Below are positions 8,477 to 17,294 of a stretch of 64,000 bases of DNA, one piece after another. This DNA comes from Neptuniibacter sp. UBA6509. Its GTDB lineage: Bacteria; Pseudomonadota; Gammaproteobacteria; Pseudomonadales; Balneatricaceae. Position 1 is the stretch's first letter, and every line of letters begins with the position of its first letter. Made by a program: the position numbers and the translations under genes. The notes beneath the pieces were generated by a model. That model worked only from the letters and a program-made list of their open reading frames with translations. It did no database searches and had not been told where the DNA came from. Where the stretch lies: contig DJLT01000096.1 in assembly GCA_002435145.1 (NCBI GenBank), positions 1-64,000 on the forward strand. The letters run 5' to 3'.

Positions 8477-8968
8477 ATGGAAGTTAGTGCTTTAATCTTG
8501 TTAGATGGCAGTGAAAATATTGAGAAATCTATTGAAACTTCTCTCCTAAGAGTTCCAGCCGGAATAGATCATGTGCTCTTTATGTTGCCCCAGGAGAGTG
8601 AAGGGAATCATACGCAGAACCATACAATCCTTTACCGTGATAGTAACGATAGTTTGCTATTACAGGCATTCTTCGATGTGCTTAATAAAATGGAGTCCGG
8701 CCGGCTTTTGATCTTAAATGGGGTTGATGAATCGATCTCTTGTGAAAATATTGAGCACTTACTTGAGTACTCCACTCGCTTGCCTCACATGACTGTAGTG
8801 GCTGTTAGGCAGGGTAATGCTTTAGACTTTCCTTTAGTTTTGCCTACCTCAGCGAAATTGGATATTGCGGATTTTATTCATGAGGGGCAGGGGGAGCAGG
8901 GCGTAAACGGATGGCTAGAACAGGGGGTTTATATTGAGTGCGAGCTATCACCGGTAGTGACAGGCTAA
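8477..8968 (+). CDS. Hypothetical protein, function unknown
   Basis: I do not recognise this 163-residue protein. It is soluble, mildly acidic and lacks a signal peptide. The order of predicted strands and helices (ALILLDG near the start, HVLFML near 33-38, RLLILNGVD near 78-86, MTVVAVRQG near 107) resembles an alpha/beta nucleotide-sugar or nucleotidyltransferase-like Rossmann layout, but no diagnostic motif is present. The ATG follows a GAGG a few bases upstream. It converges with a GNAT acetyltransferase only 8 bases away. Confidence 0.65.
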   Translation: MEVSALILLDGSENIEKSIETSLLRVPAGIDHVLFMLPQESEGNHTQNHTILYRDSNDSLLLQAFFDVLNKMESGRLLILNGVDESISCENIEHLLEYSTRLPHMTVVAVRQGNALDFPLVLPTSAKLDIADFIHEGQGEQGVNGWLEQGVYIECELSPVVTG

Positions 8969-8976
8969 AAATCTAT

Positions 8977-9435
8977 CTATGAGACAGACAGCACCATTGC
9001 AATAGATTCCTGCCCCCGTCTTTTGTAACGGTTTGACATCTCTGCTAGTTGATCTGGAATGTGTTTTCCTTCAGCTTTTTTATATTGGTTAGTCATATAA
9101 AATTGCTCAAGATGAGGTAGAGCTAAGCAATACAGGTCGTTATTTTTTTTCACTTCATTTTTGCTTATGTAGCGTAGAAGTTGGCTGCCAAGCCTTTTTC
9201 CTCGTTTAGATTTATCAACCCATAAGCCTCTAAGCAGTGAGAAACTAGTTGTGTCTGAGCAGTGAGCTAAAATACGTGCGGCTGCTACGATTTCTCCATT
9301 CAGCTCAAGCCAGCAGCATAGGTCCCTGGGTTGTATTTTTCCTTTGTAACCATTTCTTTTGTAGAAGCGTCCAAGCATTGGTGATTGAAGCTCGTGCCCA
9401 TAGCTCGTTTTGTACTTTGCATTTAAATTCTGCAA
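8977..9435 (-). CDS. GNAT-family N-acetyltransferase
   Basis: The 152-residue protein has a GNAT acetyl-CoA-binding region: LLRGLWVDKSKRGKRLGSQLLRYI, containing the R/Q-x-x-G-x-G/A-type loop (KRGKRLG). It is followed by a beta strand with LYCLALPHLEQFYMTNQYKKA, typical of motif B. The acceptor substrate cannot be predicted. It is a single minus-strand gene, convergent with the unknown gene downstream of it. Confidence 0.82.
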   Translation of the reverse strand: MQNLNAKYKTSYGHELQSPMLGRFYKRNGYKGKIQPRDLCCWLELNGEIVAAARILAHCSDTTSFSLLRGLWVDKSKRGKRLGSQLLRYISKNEVKKNNDLYCLALPHLEQFYMTNQYKKAEGKHIPDQLAEMSNRYKRRGQESIAMVLSVS

Positions 9436-9740
9436 TATTCCTACCTCTTTTTGTCAGTATTGCTGGCGGTATTTCTCTTCAGGCCAGAACTAGATAATAA
9501 AACCAGAATAACTTGTTTTTTTCGAATATGGTTTTACTTTTTTAGCATGATTTCTAGGTGCTTTCCCGGTGCTACTCATATGCCCAGTGGACCTGATCGT
9601 TATGCTTAGAATGATGGGATATTTAAGTTCAATCCTCGAAAAGCGTGCTGCCGCAGATGTGGCAAGATTCATTTTATGTCTTCATCTTAGGTGGTGCTGT
9701 GTTGTTTAGTGCTTGATAGCATAGCTGAGATATTAATGTG

Positions 9741-9830
9741 GGCGCTAGCCCTGATTGGATGCGCTAGCCCTAATAGGGTGCGCGCTTGCATCTTGTTGCG
9801 CTAATGTGGTGCGATTTTGATTTGTTGCGA
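9741..9830. repeat. Imperfect GCGCTAGCCCT-type repeats
   Basis: The 11-mer GCGCTAGCCCT occurs at 9742-9752 and again at 9761-9771, a 19-base period. Further degraded copies begin with GCGCT or GCGA at about 9782, 9798, 9811 and 9827. The second copy also forms a hairpin, GCGC-TAG-CCCT with AGGG-T-GCGC (about 9761-9783). Similar short decaying repeats can arise by slippage. Confidence 0.5.
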
Positions 9831-9843
9831 CGCAGCATATAAT
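9817..9843 (+). promoter_or_regulatory. Probable sigma-70 promoter of the TorF-like gene
   Basis: A perfect TATAAT (9838-9843) is preceded 15 bases upstream by TTGATT (9817-9822). The spacing is shorter than the ideal 17, so the -35 assignment is tentative. It would give a leader of roughly 110 bases before the ATG at 9963. Confidence 0.5.
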
Positions 9844-9962
9844 GGATTGTGATCCTTGTTCGTTCATAAATTATTGTAAATAAAGGCTTTTTTTGTTTTG
9901 GCATAGGGCGTGCATTACTGGTGGTAATTCAAGACTTATATGTATCGAAGGGGTGAATACAA

Positions 9963-10586
9963 ATGATGAAATCTACAACTAAAACTTTAATTGCTGCGGG
10001 TCTACTGTCTGCTTCTGTTATGGCTGAAGCGGGTCTATCTGCAAATATTGGCGCGATGAGTGACTACTACTTCCGTGGTGTTGACCAGACTACTGGTGCA
10101 AGCATGATGGGTGGTGTTGATTACGAAGCAGACAATGGTATCTATGTTGGCCTATGGGCTGCTGACCTATCTGATGATGACGTAGAGTACGACATCTATG
10201 GCGGTTACGCTGGTGAAGCTGGCGATATCTCTTATAGTCTTGGTTACACTGGTTATTTCTACACAGAATCTGATGTAGATTTCCATGAGTTGAACCTTAA
10301 CTTAGGTTATAGCTTCTTCAACCTAGAAGTAACTTTAGGTACTGAAGATCAGCCATCAGGTACTACTGAAGCTGATTACTCTTTTGTTGGTCTAACGGGT
10401 GAATACGAAGGCGCTTATCTAACATACGGCACTTTCGGTAAGGACTATGACGGTGACTATGTTGAGCTTGGTTACGGTATGACATACGAAGGTTTAGATA
10501 TGAACCTTGCTTACATTAACCCAGACGACACTTTGGGTAATGCAGATACAGTAACATTCTCTATCAGTAAGTCTTTCGATTTTTAA
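9963..10586 (+). CDS. TorF-family putative outer-membrane porin (Gcw_chp type)
   Basis: The 207-residue protein has a signal peptide (about residues 1-23, ending AEAG) followed by alternating beta-strand sequence. The family hallmark SDYYFRGVDQT occurs near residue 35, and the protein ends in SKSFDF with the C-terminal aromatic residue recognised by the BAM machinery. This fits the TorF/Gcw_chp family of small beta-barrel proteins, whose transport substrate is unknown. The mature part is very acidic, in line with a marine habitat. The gene stands alone between its own promoter and a strong terminator. Two ATG codons (9963, 9966) are adjacent, preceded by AAGGGG. Confidence 0.88.
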   Translation: MMKSTTKTLIAAGLLSASVMAEAGLSANIGAMSDYYFRGVDQTTGASMMGGVDYEADNGIYVGLWAADLSDDDVEYDIYGGYAGEAGDISYSLGYTGYFYTESDVDFHELNLNLGYSFFNLEVTLGTEDQPSGTTEADYSFVGLTGEYEGAYLTYGTFGKDYDGDYVELGYGMTYEGLDMNLAYINPDDTLGNADTVTFSISKSFDF

Positions 10587-10618
10587 TCCCAAGCAATTGA
10601 TCGAAATATACTAGTATT

Positions 10619-10646
10619 GAGCCCGTCTTATGACGGGCTTTTTTTG
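10619..10646 (+). terminator. Rho-independent terminator after the TorF-like gene
   Basis: The 7-bp stem GCCCGTC/GACGGGC (10621-10627 with 10632-10638) has a TTAT loop and is followed by seven T residues. It lies about 35 bases after the stop codon. Confidence 0.92.
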
Positions 10647-10659
10647 TGCGCTAAGGATG

Positions 10660-10687
10660 AAAAAAACCGCGATAAACGCGGTTTTTA
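10660..10687. terminator. Bidirectional terminator, mainly for gatCAB
   Basis: The stem AAAACCGCG/CGCGGTTTT (10663-10671 with 10677-10685) has a 5-base loop, with A residues on the left and T residues on the right. It can therefore act in both directions. It lies about 30 bases below the gatB stop on the minus strand. Confidence 0.85.
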
Positions 10688-10715
10688 TATTCTTTGACCT
10701 TATACGTATTAGCTT

Positions 10716-12170
10716 TTAGCCAGTAAGGGCATCGAGTTTTTTCTTGAGCATGCCCTGAACTTGGCCTGGGTTTGCCTTGCCTTGAGAGGCTTTCATGACT
10801 TGACCCATGAAGAATCCAACCATCTTCCCGCGTTTATCAGGCTCAGCGTTAACATATTGGTCGACTTGAGGCTGATTGTTAGTGATGACTTCATCAACAA
10901 TCTTTTCAATCGCGCCGCTGTCAGTTACCTGCTTTAAGCCTTTGGCTTCAATGATTTCATCTGCAGTGCCGCCCTCTATCCACATAACTTCAAAGACTTG
11001 CTTAGCGATTTTTCCGGAAATAGTGTCGTCCTTGATACGGCTAAGTAGTCCGCCAAGTTGATCTGCATTGACAGGACTGCTGCTAATATCAAGATCATTT
11101 TGGTTTAGAAGTTTTGATAGCTCTCCCATCACCCAGTTTGCAGACAGTTTTGCATCTTTAGAGGCTTTAGCAATAGTTTCAAAGTAAGCGGCCATATTGT
11201 AGTCAGCAGACAGTACCATGGCATCGTAATCACTGAGTTTATATTCCTCAATGAAGCGAGCTTTGCGCGCATCTGGAAGCTCTGGCAGTGTTTCGCGAAC
11301 AGCTTCAATGTACTCATCATCGATCACTATTGGGAGTAGATCTGGGCAAGGGAAGTAACGGTAGTCGTTAGCTTCCTCTTTTGAGCGCATGGAGCGAGTT
11401 TCGTTTTTGTCTGCGTCATACAGTCGAGTGGCTTGCTCAACGCGACCGCCATCTTCGATCAAATCAATCTGACGCTCGATTTCGCCCACAATCGCTTTTT
11501 CAATGAAACGGAAAGAGTTGATGTTCTTAGTTTCTGTGCGGTTGCCAAGCTCTTCTTGCCCCATAGGGCGCACTGATACGTTGCAATCGCAACGGAATGA
11601 GCCTTCAGCCATGTTACCGTCACAGATGCCTAAGCTCGTTACAATCGAGTGGATTTTACGAACATAAGCTACAGCTTCTTCAGCGCTGCGCATATCTGGT
11701 TCAGAAACGATCTCAAGGAGTGGTGTACCTGCACGGTTTAGGTCGATTCCAGTCATGCCAGGGAATTCATCATGCAGTGATTTGCCTGCATCTTCTTCCA
11801 AGTGTGCACGTGTAACGCCAATGCGCTTTTCAGTGCCGTCTTCGAGTGTGATATCTATATGGCCGATACCTACGATCGGCTCAAAAAGCTGACTGGTCTG
11901 GTAGCCTTTAGGCAGATCGGGGTAAAAGTAATTTTTACGATCAAAGACAGACTTCTTTCCAATCTCAGCATCAACCGCTAGGCCGAATTTAACCGCCATG
12001 CGAAGTGCTTCTTCATTGAACACGGGTAGTGTGCCGGGTAGTGCAAGATCGACCGCGCAAGCTTGGGTGTTAGGTTCTGCACCAAACGCAGTGCTGGCAC
12101 CCGAAAATATTTTGGATTTTGTGGCTAGTTGAGCGTGTATTTCTAGCCCTATTACCGCTTCCCATTCCAT
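10716..12170 (-). CDS. gatB: Asp-tRNA(Asn)/Glu-tRNA(Gln) amidotransferase subunit B
   Basis: GatB is the kinase subunit of the GatCAB amidotransferase. It activates the carboxyl side chain of mischarged Glu-tRNA(Gln) or Asp-tRNA(Asn) with ATP. The 484 residues match the usual length. [15 protein letters not shown] opens the protein, [13 protein letters not shown] and NRAGTPLL lie in the cradle domain, and the C-terminal YqeY-like tail ends in [12 protein letters not shown]. It is the third gene of gatC-gatA-gatB, 14 bases after gatA. Presence of GatCAB suggests that at least one amidated tRNA is made indirectly; which one depends on asnS and glnS elsewhere. Confidence 0.97.
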   Translation of the reverse strand: MEWEAVIGLEIHAQLATKSKIFSGASTAFGAEPNTQACAVDLALPGTLPVFNEEALRMAVKFGLAVDAEIGKKSVFDRKNYFYPDLPKGYQTSQLFEPIVGIGHIDITLEDGTEKRIGVTRAHLEEDAGKSLHDEFPGMTGIDLNRAGTPLLEIVSEPDMRSAEEAVAYVRKIHSIVTSLGICDGNMAEGSFRCDCNVSVRPMGQEELGNRTETKNINSFRFIEKAIVGEIERQIDLIEDGGRVEQATRLYDADKNETRSMRSKEEANDYRYFPCPDLLPIVIDDEYIEAVRETLPELPDARKARFIEEYKLSDYDAMVLSADYNMAAYFETIAKASKDAKLSANWVMGELSKLLNQNDLDISSSPVNADQLGGLLSRIKDDTISGKIAKQVFEVMWIEGGTADEIIEAKGLKQVTDSGAIEKIVDEVITNNQPQVDQYVNAEPDKRGKMVGFFMGQVMKASQGKANPGQVQGMLKKKLDALTG

Positions 12171-12184
12171 AATTATTTAACCTC

Positions 12185-13636
12185 TCAGATGCCTTGTGGT
12201 GACTGTTTGTGCCAGTCAGTTGCCATTTGGAATTGGTGCGCAACATTTAATAGTTTCTGTTCGGCAAAGTAATCGCCGATGATCTGCAGACCTGTTGGTA
12301 AGCCGTTAACTGTACCGCAAGGGATGGACATGCCTGGTAGGCCTGCTAGGTTTAGGGAGATCGTAAAAATATCTTCCATATACATAGAAACGGGATCTGA
12401 GGACTTTTCACCTATTCTAAAGGCAGGGTGTGGTGTTGTTGGGCCCATGATAACGTCGACTTCGCTAAGTGCTTTTGTAAAGTCATCACGAATTAAGCGT
12501 CGAATCTGCTGAGCTTTATTGTAATAAGCATCATAGAAGCCTTCAGATAAAGCGTAAGTGCCTACCATGATGCGGCGCTTAACTTCAGGGCCAAAGCCTT
12601 CGCCACGTGAACGCTTGTACATATCTTCAAGGTTGACAGGTTCTTCGCAGCGGTGGCCGTAACGAACACCGTCAAACCTTGAAAGGTTTGAGGACGCTTC
12701 AGCAGGAGCGATGATGTAGTAAGCAGGAATCGATAGTGCCGTATTCGGTAAGCTGACCTCTTTTACTGTAGCGCCTAGTTTTTCAAACTCTTTGATTGCG
12801 GCTTGTGTTTGGGCTGCAATGTCTGAGTCCATGTCATCCATGATAAACTCTTTAGGCAGGCCGATACGTAGGCCGTCTAATGGCTTATTCAGGTCTGCTG
12901 TGTAATCCGGTACGTCGCGCTCAACAGAGGTTGAGTCGTTTTTATCGAAGCCCGCCATAACGTTAAGCATCATTGCAGCATCTTCAGCGGTTTTTGTCAT
13001 TGGGCCGCCTTGGTCCAATGAGGATGCAAAGGCGATCATGCCAAAACGTGATACGCGGCCATAGGTTGGTTTAAGACCGGTAATACCACATAGCGCAGCA
13101 GGTTGGCGAATTGAACCACCAGTATCTGTTCCCGTTGCTGCAGGCGTTAGCTGTGCTGAAACTGCGGCTGCAGAACCACCTGATGAGCCTCCAGGAACAC
13201 GATCCGTATCCCAAGGGTTGCGGCAAGCGCCATAGAAGCTGCTTTCGTTTGATGAGCCCATAGCGAACTCATCCATGTTGGTTTTACCTAACGAGATTGC
13301 ACCCGCTTGGTTGAATTTATCAACAACGGTTGCGTTATAAGGTGAGATAAAGTTGTCCAGCATCTTTGACGCGCAGCTTGTGCGAGTGCCTTTAGTGCAG
13401 AAGATATCTTTATGCGCGATGGGTAATCCAGTAAATGCTCCGGCATTCCCAGTGGCAATAATCTTGTCAGCTTCGCGTGCTTGTTGAAGAGCGGTCTCTT
13501 CTGTAACAGTGATGAAGCTATTGTATTTAGCGTCTTCTGCTTTAATGCGTGCAAGGTAGGCTTGTGTAAGCTCAACGCTGCTGAATTCGCCTGATTTTAG
13601 CCCACTGGCTAATTCAGCTAATGTTTTGTCAAACAT
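12185..13636 (-). CDS. gatA: Asp-tRNA(Asn)/Glu-tRNA(Gln) amidotransferase subunit A
   Basis: GatA is the amidase-signature subunit that hydrolyses glutamine and passes ammonia to GatB. The Ser-cisSer-Lys triad is visible: Lys76 in IAHKDIF, Ser151 in [11 protein letters not shown] and Ser175 in [13 protein letters not shown]. At 483 residues it is full length. It lies 55 bases downstream of gatC and 14 bases upstream of gatB on the minus strand, forming the canonical gatCAB operon divergent from mreB. Confidence 0.97.
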   Translation of the reverse strand: MFDKTLAELASGLKSGEFSSVELTQAYLARIKAEDAKYNSFITVTEETALQQAREADKIIATGNAGAFTGLPIAHKDIFCTKGTRTSCASKMLDNFISPYNATVVDKFNQAGAISLGKTNMDEFAMGSSNESSFYGACRNPWDTDRVPGGSSGGSAAAVSAQLTPAATGTDTGGSIRQPAALCGITGLKPTYGRVSRFGMIAFASSLDQGGPMTKTAEDAAMMLNVMAGFDKNDSTSVERDVPDYTADLNKPLDGLRIGLPKEFIMDDMDSDIAAQTQAAIKEFEKLGATVKEVSLPNTALSIPAYYIIAPAEASSNLSRFDGVRYGHRCEEPVNLEDMYKRSRGEGFGPEVKRRIMVGTYALSEGFYDAYYNKAQQIRRLIRDDFTKALSEVDVIMGPTTPHPAFRIGEKSSDPVSMYMEDIFTISLNLAGLPGMSIPCGTVNGLPTGLQIIGDYFAEQKLLNVAHQFQMATDWHKQSPQGI

Positions 13637-13691
13637 GGAAATATATCCTTAAAAAAATTCCTGATGAAAAGAGGCGGTCAAATTAACCGTC

Positions 13692-13979
13692 TTATTCGAT
13701 TACTTTAGGAACTTGGAATAGGCCGTTTTCGACGGCGGGCGCAACAGATTGGAGATTTTCGCGCTGGTTCTCTTCCGTAACGGCGTCACTTCTGAGGCGT
13801 TGTACTGCATCAAGAGGATGCGCCATAGGCAAAACGTCGGTGGTATCAACGGATTGCATCTGGTTTACAAGGTCAAGAATGTTCGACAAGTTTTGCGCGT
13901 ATTCAGGAGTGTCCTGTTCTTCAATTTGAAGTCGCGCCAGATGGGCGATCTTGTCCACATCAGTGCGGTCCAGAGACAT
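13692..13979 (-). CDS. gatC: Asp-tRNA(Asn)/Glu-tRNA(Gln) amidotransferase subunit C
   Basis: GatC is the small 95-residue subunit that wraps around GatA and GatB to stabilise the complex. The N-terminal [14 protein letters not shown] and the central [24 protein letters not shown] with a downstream LRSDAV segment are family hallmarks. It is the first gene of gatCAB, divergent from mreB across a 222-base gap. GAGAG lies just upstream of the ATG. Confidence 0.95.
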   Translation of the reverse strand: MSLDRTDVDKIAHLARLQIEEQDTPEYAQNLSNILDLVNQMQSVDTTDVLPMAHPLDAVQRLRSDAVTEENQRENLQSVAPAVENGLFQVPKVIE

Positions 13980-14189
13980 AATTTACTCTCACTTATTGGG
14001 GTGTTGTCGATGAAAAAATCAACGGAAAAAAAATAAAGGCCTACGTTATCATATTGGTGTTGTATCATGAAGGTTAAATAAGATAGATATTTAAGTAGTT
14101 TTACTGATTTTCACCTTGCTCAAAACGTTTGCCATTGTTAGAGTTACGTGTTTTCAGGATATAGCGGCTATACCTGCAGAATTTCTTAG

Positions 14190-15239
<1,050 letters not shown>

Positions 15240-15280
15240 CCCATGTCCAATGCTAATTTTGTTGTGATCTGTTCTTCGTT

Positions 15281-15309
15281 CCTCCGATGTGAAGTTTCAC
15301 ATCTGGAGG
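15281..15309 (+). promoter_or_regulatory. Hairpin sequestering the mreC Shine-Dalgarno sequence
   Basis: CCTCC (15281-15285) and GATGTGA (15286-15292) pair with TCACATC (15297-15303) and GGAGG (15305-15309), leaving a 4-base loop and a single bulged T at 15304. The GGAGG is the mreC Shine-Dalgarno sequence, so the whole ribosome-binding site is inside the stem. There is no T tract after it, so it is not an intrinsic terminator. It could lower mreC translation relative to mreB, or protect the 3' end of mreB mRNA. Confidence 0.75.
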
Positions 15310-15315
15310 TGACGT

Positions 15316-16194
15316 ATTAAGACTATCTTTCGTGGCCGTTCTTCTGGTCGACGTTTCTTTTTTTTACTTCTCATTGCATTTTCTTTAATGGCCGCGGATC
15401 TTTATTCTGCAAACGTTAGGGATGGACGTGCCTACTTATCACTTATTCTGACACCGTTACAGTGGATCGTTGATGTGCCAAGCCGCTTAGCCGGTGAAGT
15501 GTCTGATGTGGTCGTTGATAGAAGTTTGTTGCTTAAGGAAAACGCAAAGCTTAAATCGGAAGCGCTTTTGCTCGAACGAAAAGTACAGCAAAATTCTGCG
15601 TTATGGCATGAAAATGATCGTTTACGTTCTCTTCTTGTTAGTAGCAAGCGTGTAGATGAGTCGGTCCAGCTTGTTGAGCTAATAGGTGTCAATCCTGATC
15701 CATTTCAGCATCAGGTTATTATCAATAAAGGCAGTGAAAACGAGGTCGTTTTAGGTCAACCGATTCTTGATGCTGGTGGCGTGATGGGGCAGGTGACGGA
15801 GATGTCGCATTATACAAGCCGTGTCATGTTAATTACTGATGCAAGGCATGCTTTGCCTGTTGAAATCAATCGTAATGGCTTTCGTACTATTGCCTTAGGT
15901 AAGGGGCAGTTAGACGAGCTTGAACTTGATCATGTACCTGATACTGCGGATATTAAAGCGAATGATCTGGTTATAACCTCAGGACTGGGTGGCCGTTTTC
16001 CTCGAGGTTATCCCGTGGCGATTGTCTCAGAAGTTATTCGTGATCCCGGCCAACAGTTTGCGCGTGTAAGAATTAAACCTACAGCGCTGCTAGATAAGTC
16101 AAGACATCTCCTATTGGTCACCATGCCGGCGGAAGTTGAAGAGATCGCTTTGCCTCTAAAAGGTGAAGTGTTGCCTTCTAAGGAGATTCAATGA
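15316..16194 (+). CDS. mreC: Rod-shape-determining protein MreC, with a probable AUU start codon
   Basis: MreC is a bitopic inner-membrane scaffold linking MreB to the wall synthases. The frame is open from a TGA at 15310, and the only later ATG (15388) falls after the membrane helix. Reading from ATT at 15316 gives [M]KTIFRGRSSGRR, then FFFLLLIAFSLMAADL. This matches the MreC N-terminus (K-x-I-F-x-R-G then a membrane helix) and yields 292 residues. GGAGG at 15305-15309 is six bases before the ATT. No ATG, GTG or TTG exists in frame in between. A coiled coil (about residues 65-100) and the beta-barrel core follow. It overlaps mreD by 4 bases. Confidence 0.9.
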   Translation: MKTIFRGRSSGRRFFFLLLIAFSLMAADLYSANVRDGRAYLSLILTPLQWIVDVPSRLAGEVSDVVVDRSLLLKENAKLKSEALLLERKVQQNSALWHENDRLRSLLVSSKRVDESVQLVELIGVNPDPFQHQVIINKGSENEVVLGQPILDAGGVMGQVTEMSHYTSRVMLITDARHALPVEINRNGFRTIALGKGQLDELELDHVPDTADIKANDLVITSGLGGRFPRGYPVAIVSEVIRDPGQQFARVRIKPTALLDKSRHLLLVTMPAEVEEIALPLKGEVLPSKEIQ

Positions 16195-16691
16195 ATTCCG
16201 GATCCCCGGCTCAAACGGGTGGCGGCGGATTTATTATTCTAGGGACATTTATTGTTGGTTTAATGTTAAGTCAAATTCCTTTACCTTACTTTATCGAATG
16301 GGCACGACCTGAATGGGTGGCTATGATTTTGATCTATTGGGTAATGGCACTGCCTCATCGGGTCGGTATGGGCATGGCATTCTGTTTAGGTCTTTTGCTG
16401 GATGTTATTAAAGGTAGTGTGCTGGGGTTGAATGCCTTGTCGCTGACTATTATCGCTTTTCTTACGTTGTTGCTGCATCAACGCCTACGCATGTTCCCTA
16501 TTGTCCAGCAAGCGCTGATGGTCATGGTCTTTGTCGGCATTAATCAGCTTTTATTCCACTGGATGCAGGCGTTTACAGGCTATACAGGTGATTCTTTAGT
16601 TTTTCTACTTCCTTGTTTGGTAAGCGCGGTACTCTGGCCATGGTTGTTTGTTGTGCTTCGTGGTGTGCGTCGAGTATTTAGAATTAAGTAA
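16191..16691 (+). CDS. mreD: Rod-shape-determining membrane protein MreD
   Basis: The 166-residue polytopic inner-membrane protein has about five hydrophobic helices, the family motif FCLGLLLDVIKGSVLGLNAL, and the WARPEWVAMILIYW segment typical of gammaproteobacterial MreD. It is part of the elongasome with MreB, MreC, RodA and PBP2. The ATG overlaps the mreC stop (ATGA), so translation is coupled. Any limitation on mreC initiation would therefore also affect mreD. Confidence 0.95.
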   Translation: MNSGSPAQTGGGGFIILGTFIVGLMLSQIPLPYFIEWARPEWVAMILIYWVMALPHRVGMGMAFCLGLLLDVIKGSVLGLNALSLTIIAFLTLLLHQRLRMFPIVQQALMVMVFVGINQLLFHWMQAFTGYTGDSLVFLLPCLVSAVLWPWLFVVLRGVRRVFRIK

Positions 16692-16706
16692 TATTTGGAG
16701 GCTAAA

Positions 16707-17285
16707 GTGAAACTTGTATTGGCTTCGGCTTCACCGAGAAGAAAAGAGCTTTTAAAACAGATAGGTGTTCAGTTTTCGGTTAGACCTGTAGATATTTGTG
16801 AAGATGTAATCGCGGGTGAAACCCCTTTAGCTTATGTGTCTCGATTGGCTGAAGAAAAGGCACGTGCATGTAGCATTAAAGGTGATGAGGTTGTGTTAGG
16901 CTCAGATACCACCGTAGTGCTGGATGGGCGCATTATTGGTAAACCAATGTGTAAAGCAAGGTCCATAGAGATACTAAAGGCTTTGTCAGGAAAAACTCAT
17001 CAGGTTTTAACCGCAGTTGCTTTGATAGGCAAGGAACAAACTAACGTTGTAGTGGTCGAAACCGATGTTACGTTTAGAGATATTTCCCTACAAGAGTGCG
17101 AATCGTATTGGTTAACAGGAGAGCCCATTGATAAAGCGGGTTCTTATGGTATTCAGGGGCTTGGTGCTGTATTTGTTGATAAGATTGAAGGTAGCTACTC
17201 TTCAGTGGTGGGATTGCCATTGTCGCAAACTGCGGAACTGTTAAAAGTAGCCGGTGTTGATATCTGGCAACTAGACAATATTTAA
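16707..17285 (+). CDS. maf: Maf-family nucleoside triphosphate pyrophosphatase (YhdE type)
   Basis: The 192-residue house-cleaning nucleotidase of the Maf/Ham1 fold has the N-terminal SASPRRKELL loop, GSDTTVVLDG and GKP segments, and YGIQGLGAVFVDKIEGSYSSVVGLPL near the end. The order mreD-maf-rng suggests the YhdE subtype, which acts on dTTP and UTP. GTG at 16707 is preferred over an upstream TTG (16695), because GGAGG at 16697-16701 lies five bases before the GTG and overlaps the TTG codon. Confidence 0.93.
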   Translation: MKLVLASASPRRKELLKQIGVQFSVRPVDICEDVIAGETPLAYVSRLAEEKARACSIKGDEVVLGSDTTVVLDGRIIGKPMCKARSIEILKALSGKTHQVLTAVALIGKEQTNVVVVETDVTFRDISLQECESYWLTGEPIDKAGSYGIQGLGAVFVDKIEGSYSSVVGLPLSQTAELLKVAGVDIWQLDNI

Positions 17286-17294
17286 GGATCAGTC

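Larger units (their letters stand above)
9436..9962. other. 527-base region without a convincing gene
   Basis: The stretch carries an array of GCGC-containing imperfect repeats (9741-9830) and a likely promoter for the outer-membrane protein gene downstream. One weak minus-strand frame (9490-9672) encodes a basic peptide, but it has no clear ribosome-binding site and I do not call it a gene. Confidence 0.5.

Noticed and set aside
9490..9672. Minus-strand frame for a basic peptide ending KKTSYSGFII
   Set aside because: The internal ATG at 9579 has only a weak, poorly spaced AGG, and the frame has no recognisable family. It could still be a tiny basic protein (29 residues), so it deserves a conservation check, but I do not call it.
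15332..15390. GTG 15332 or ATG 15388 as the mreC start
   Set aside because: GTG 15332 is in a different frame, and ATG 15388 would delete the membrane anchor and lies 79 bases from the strong GGAGG.
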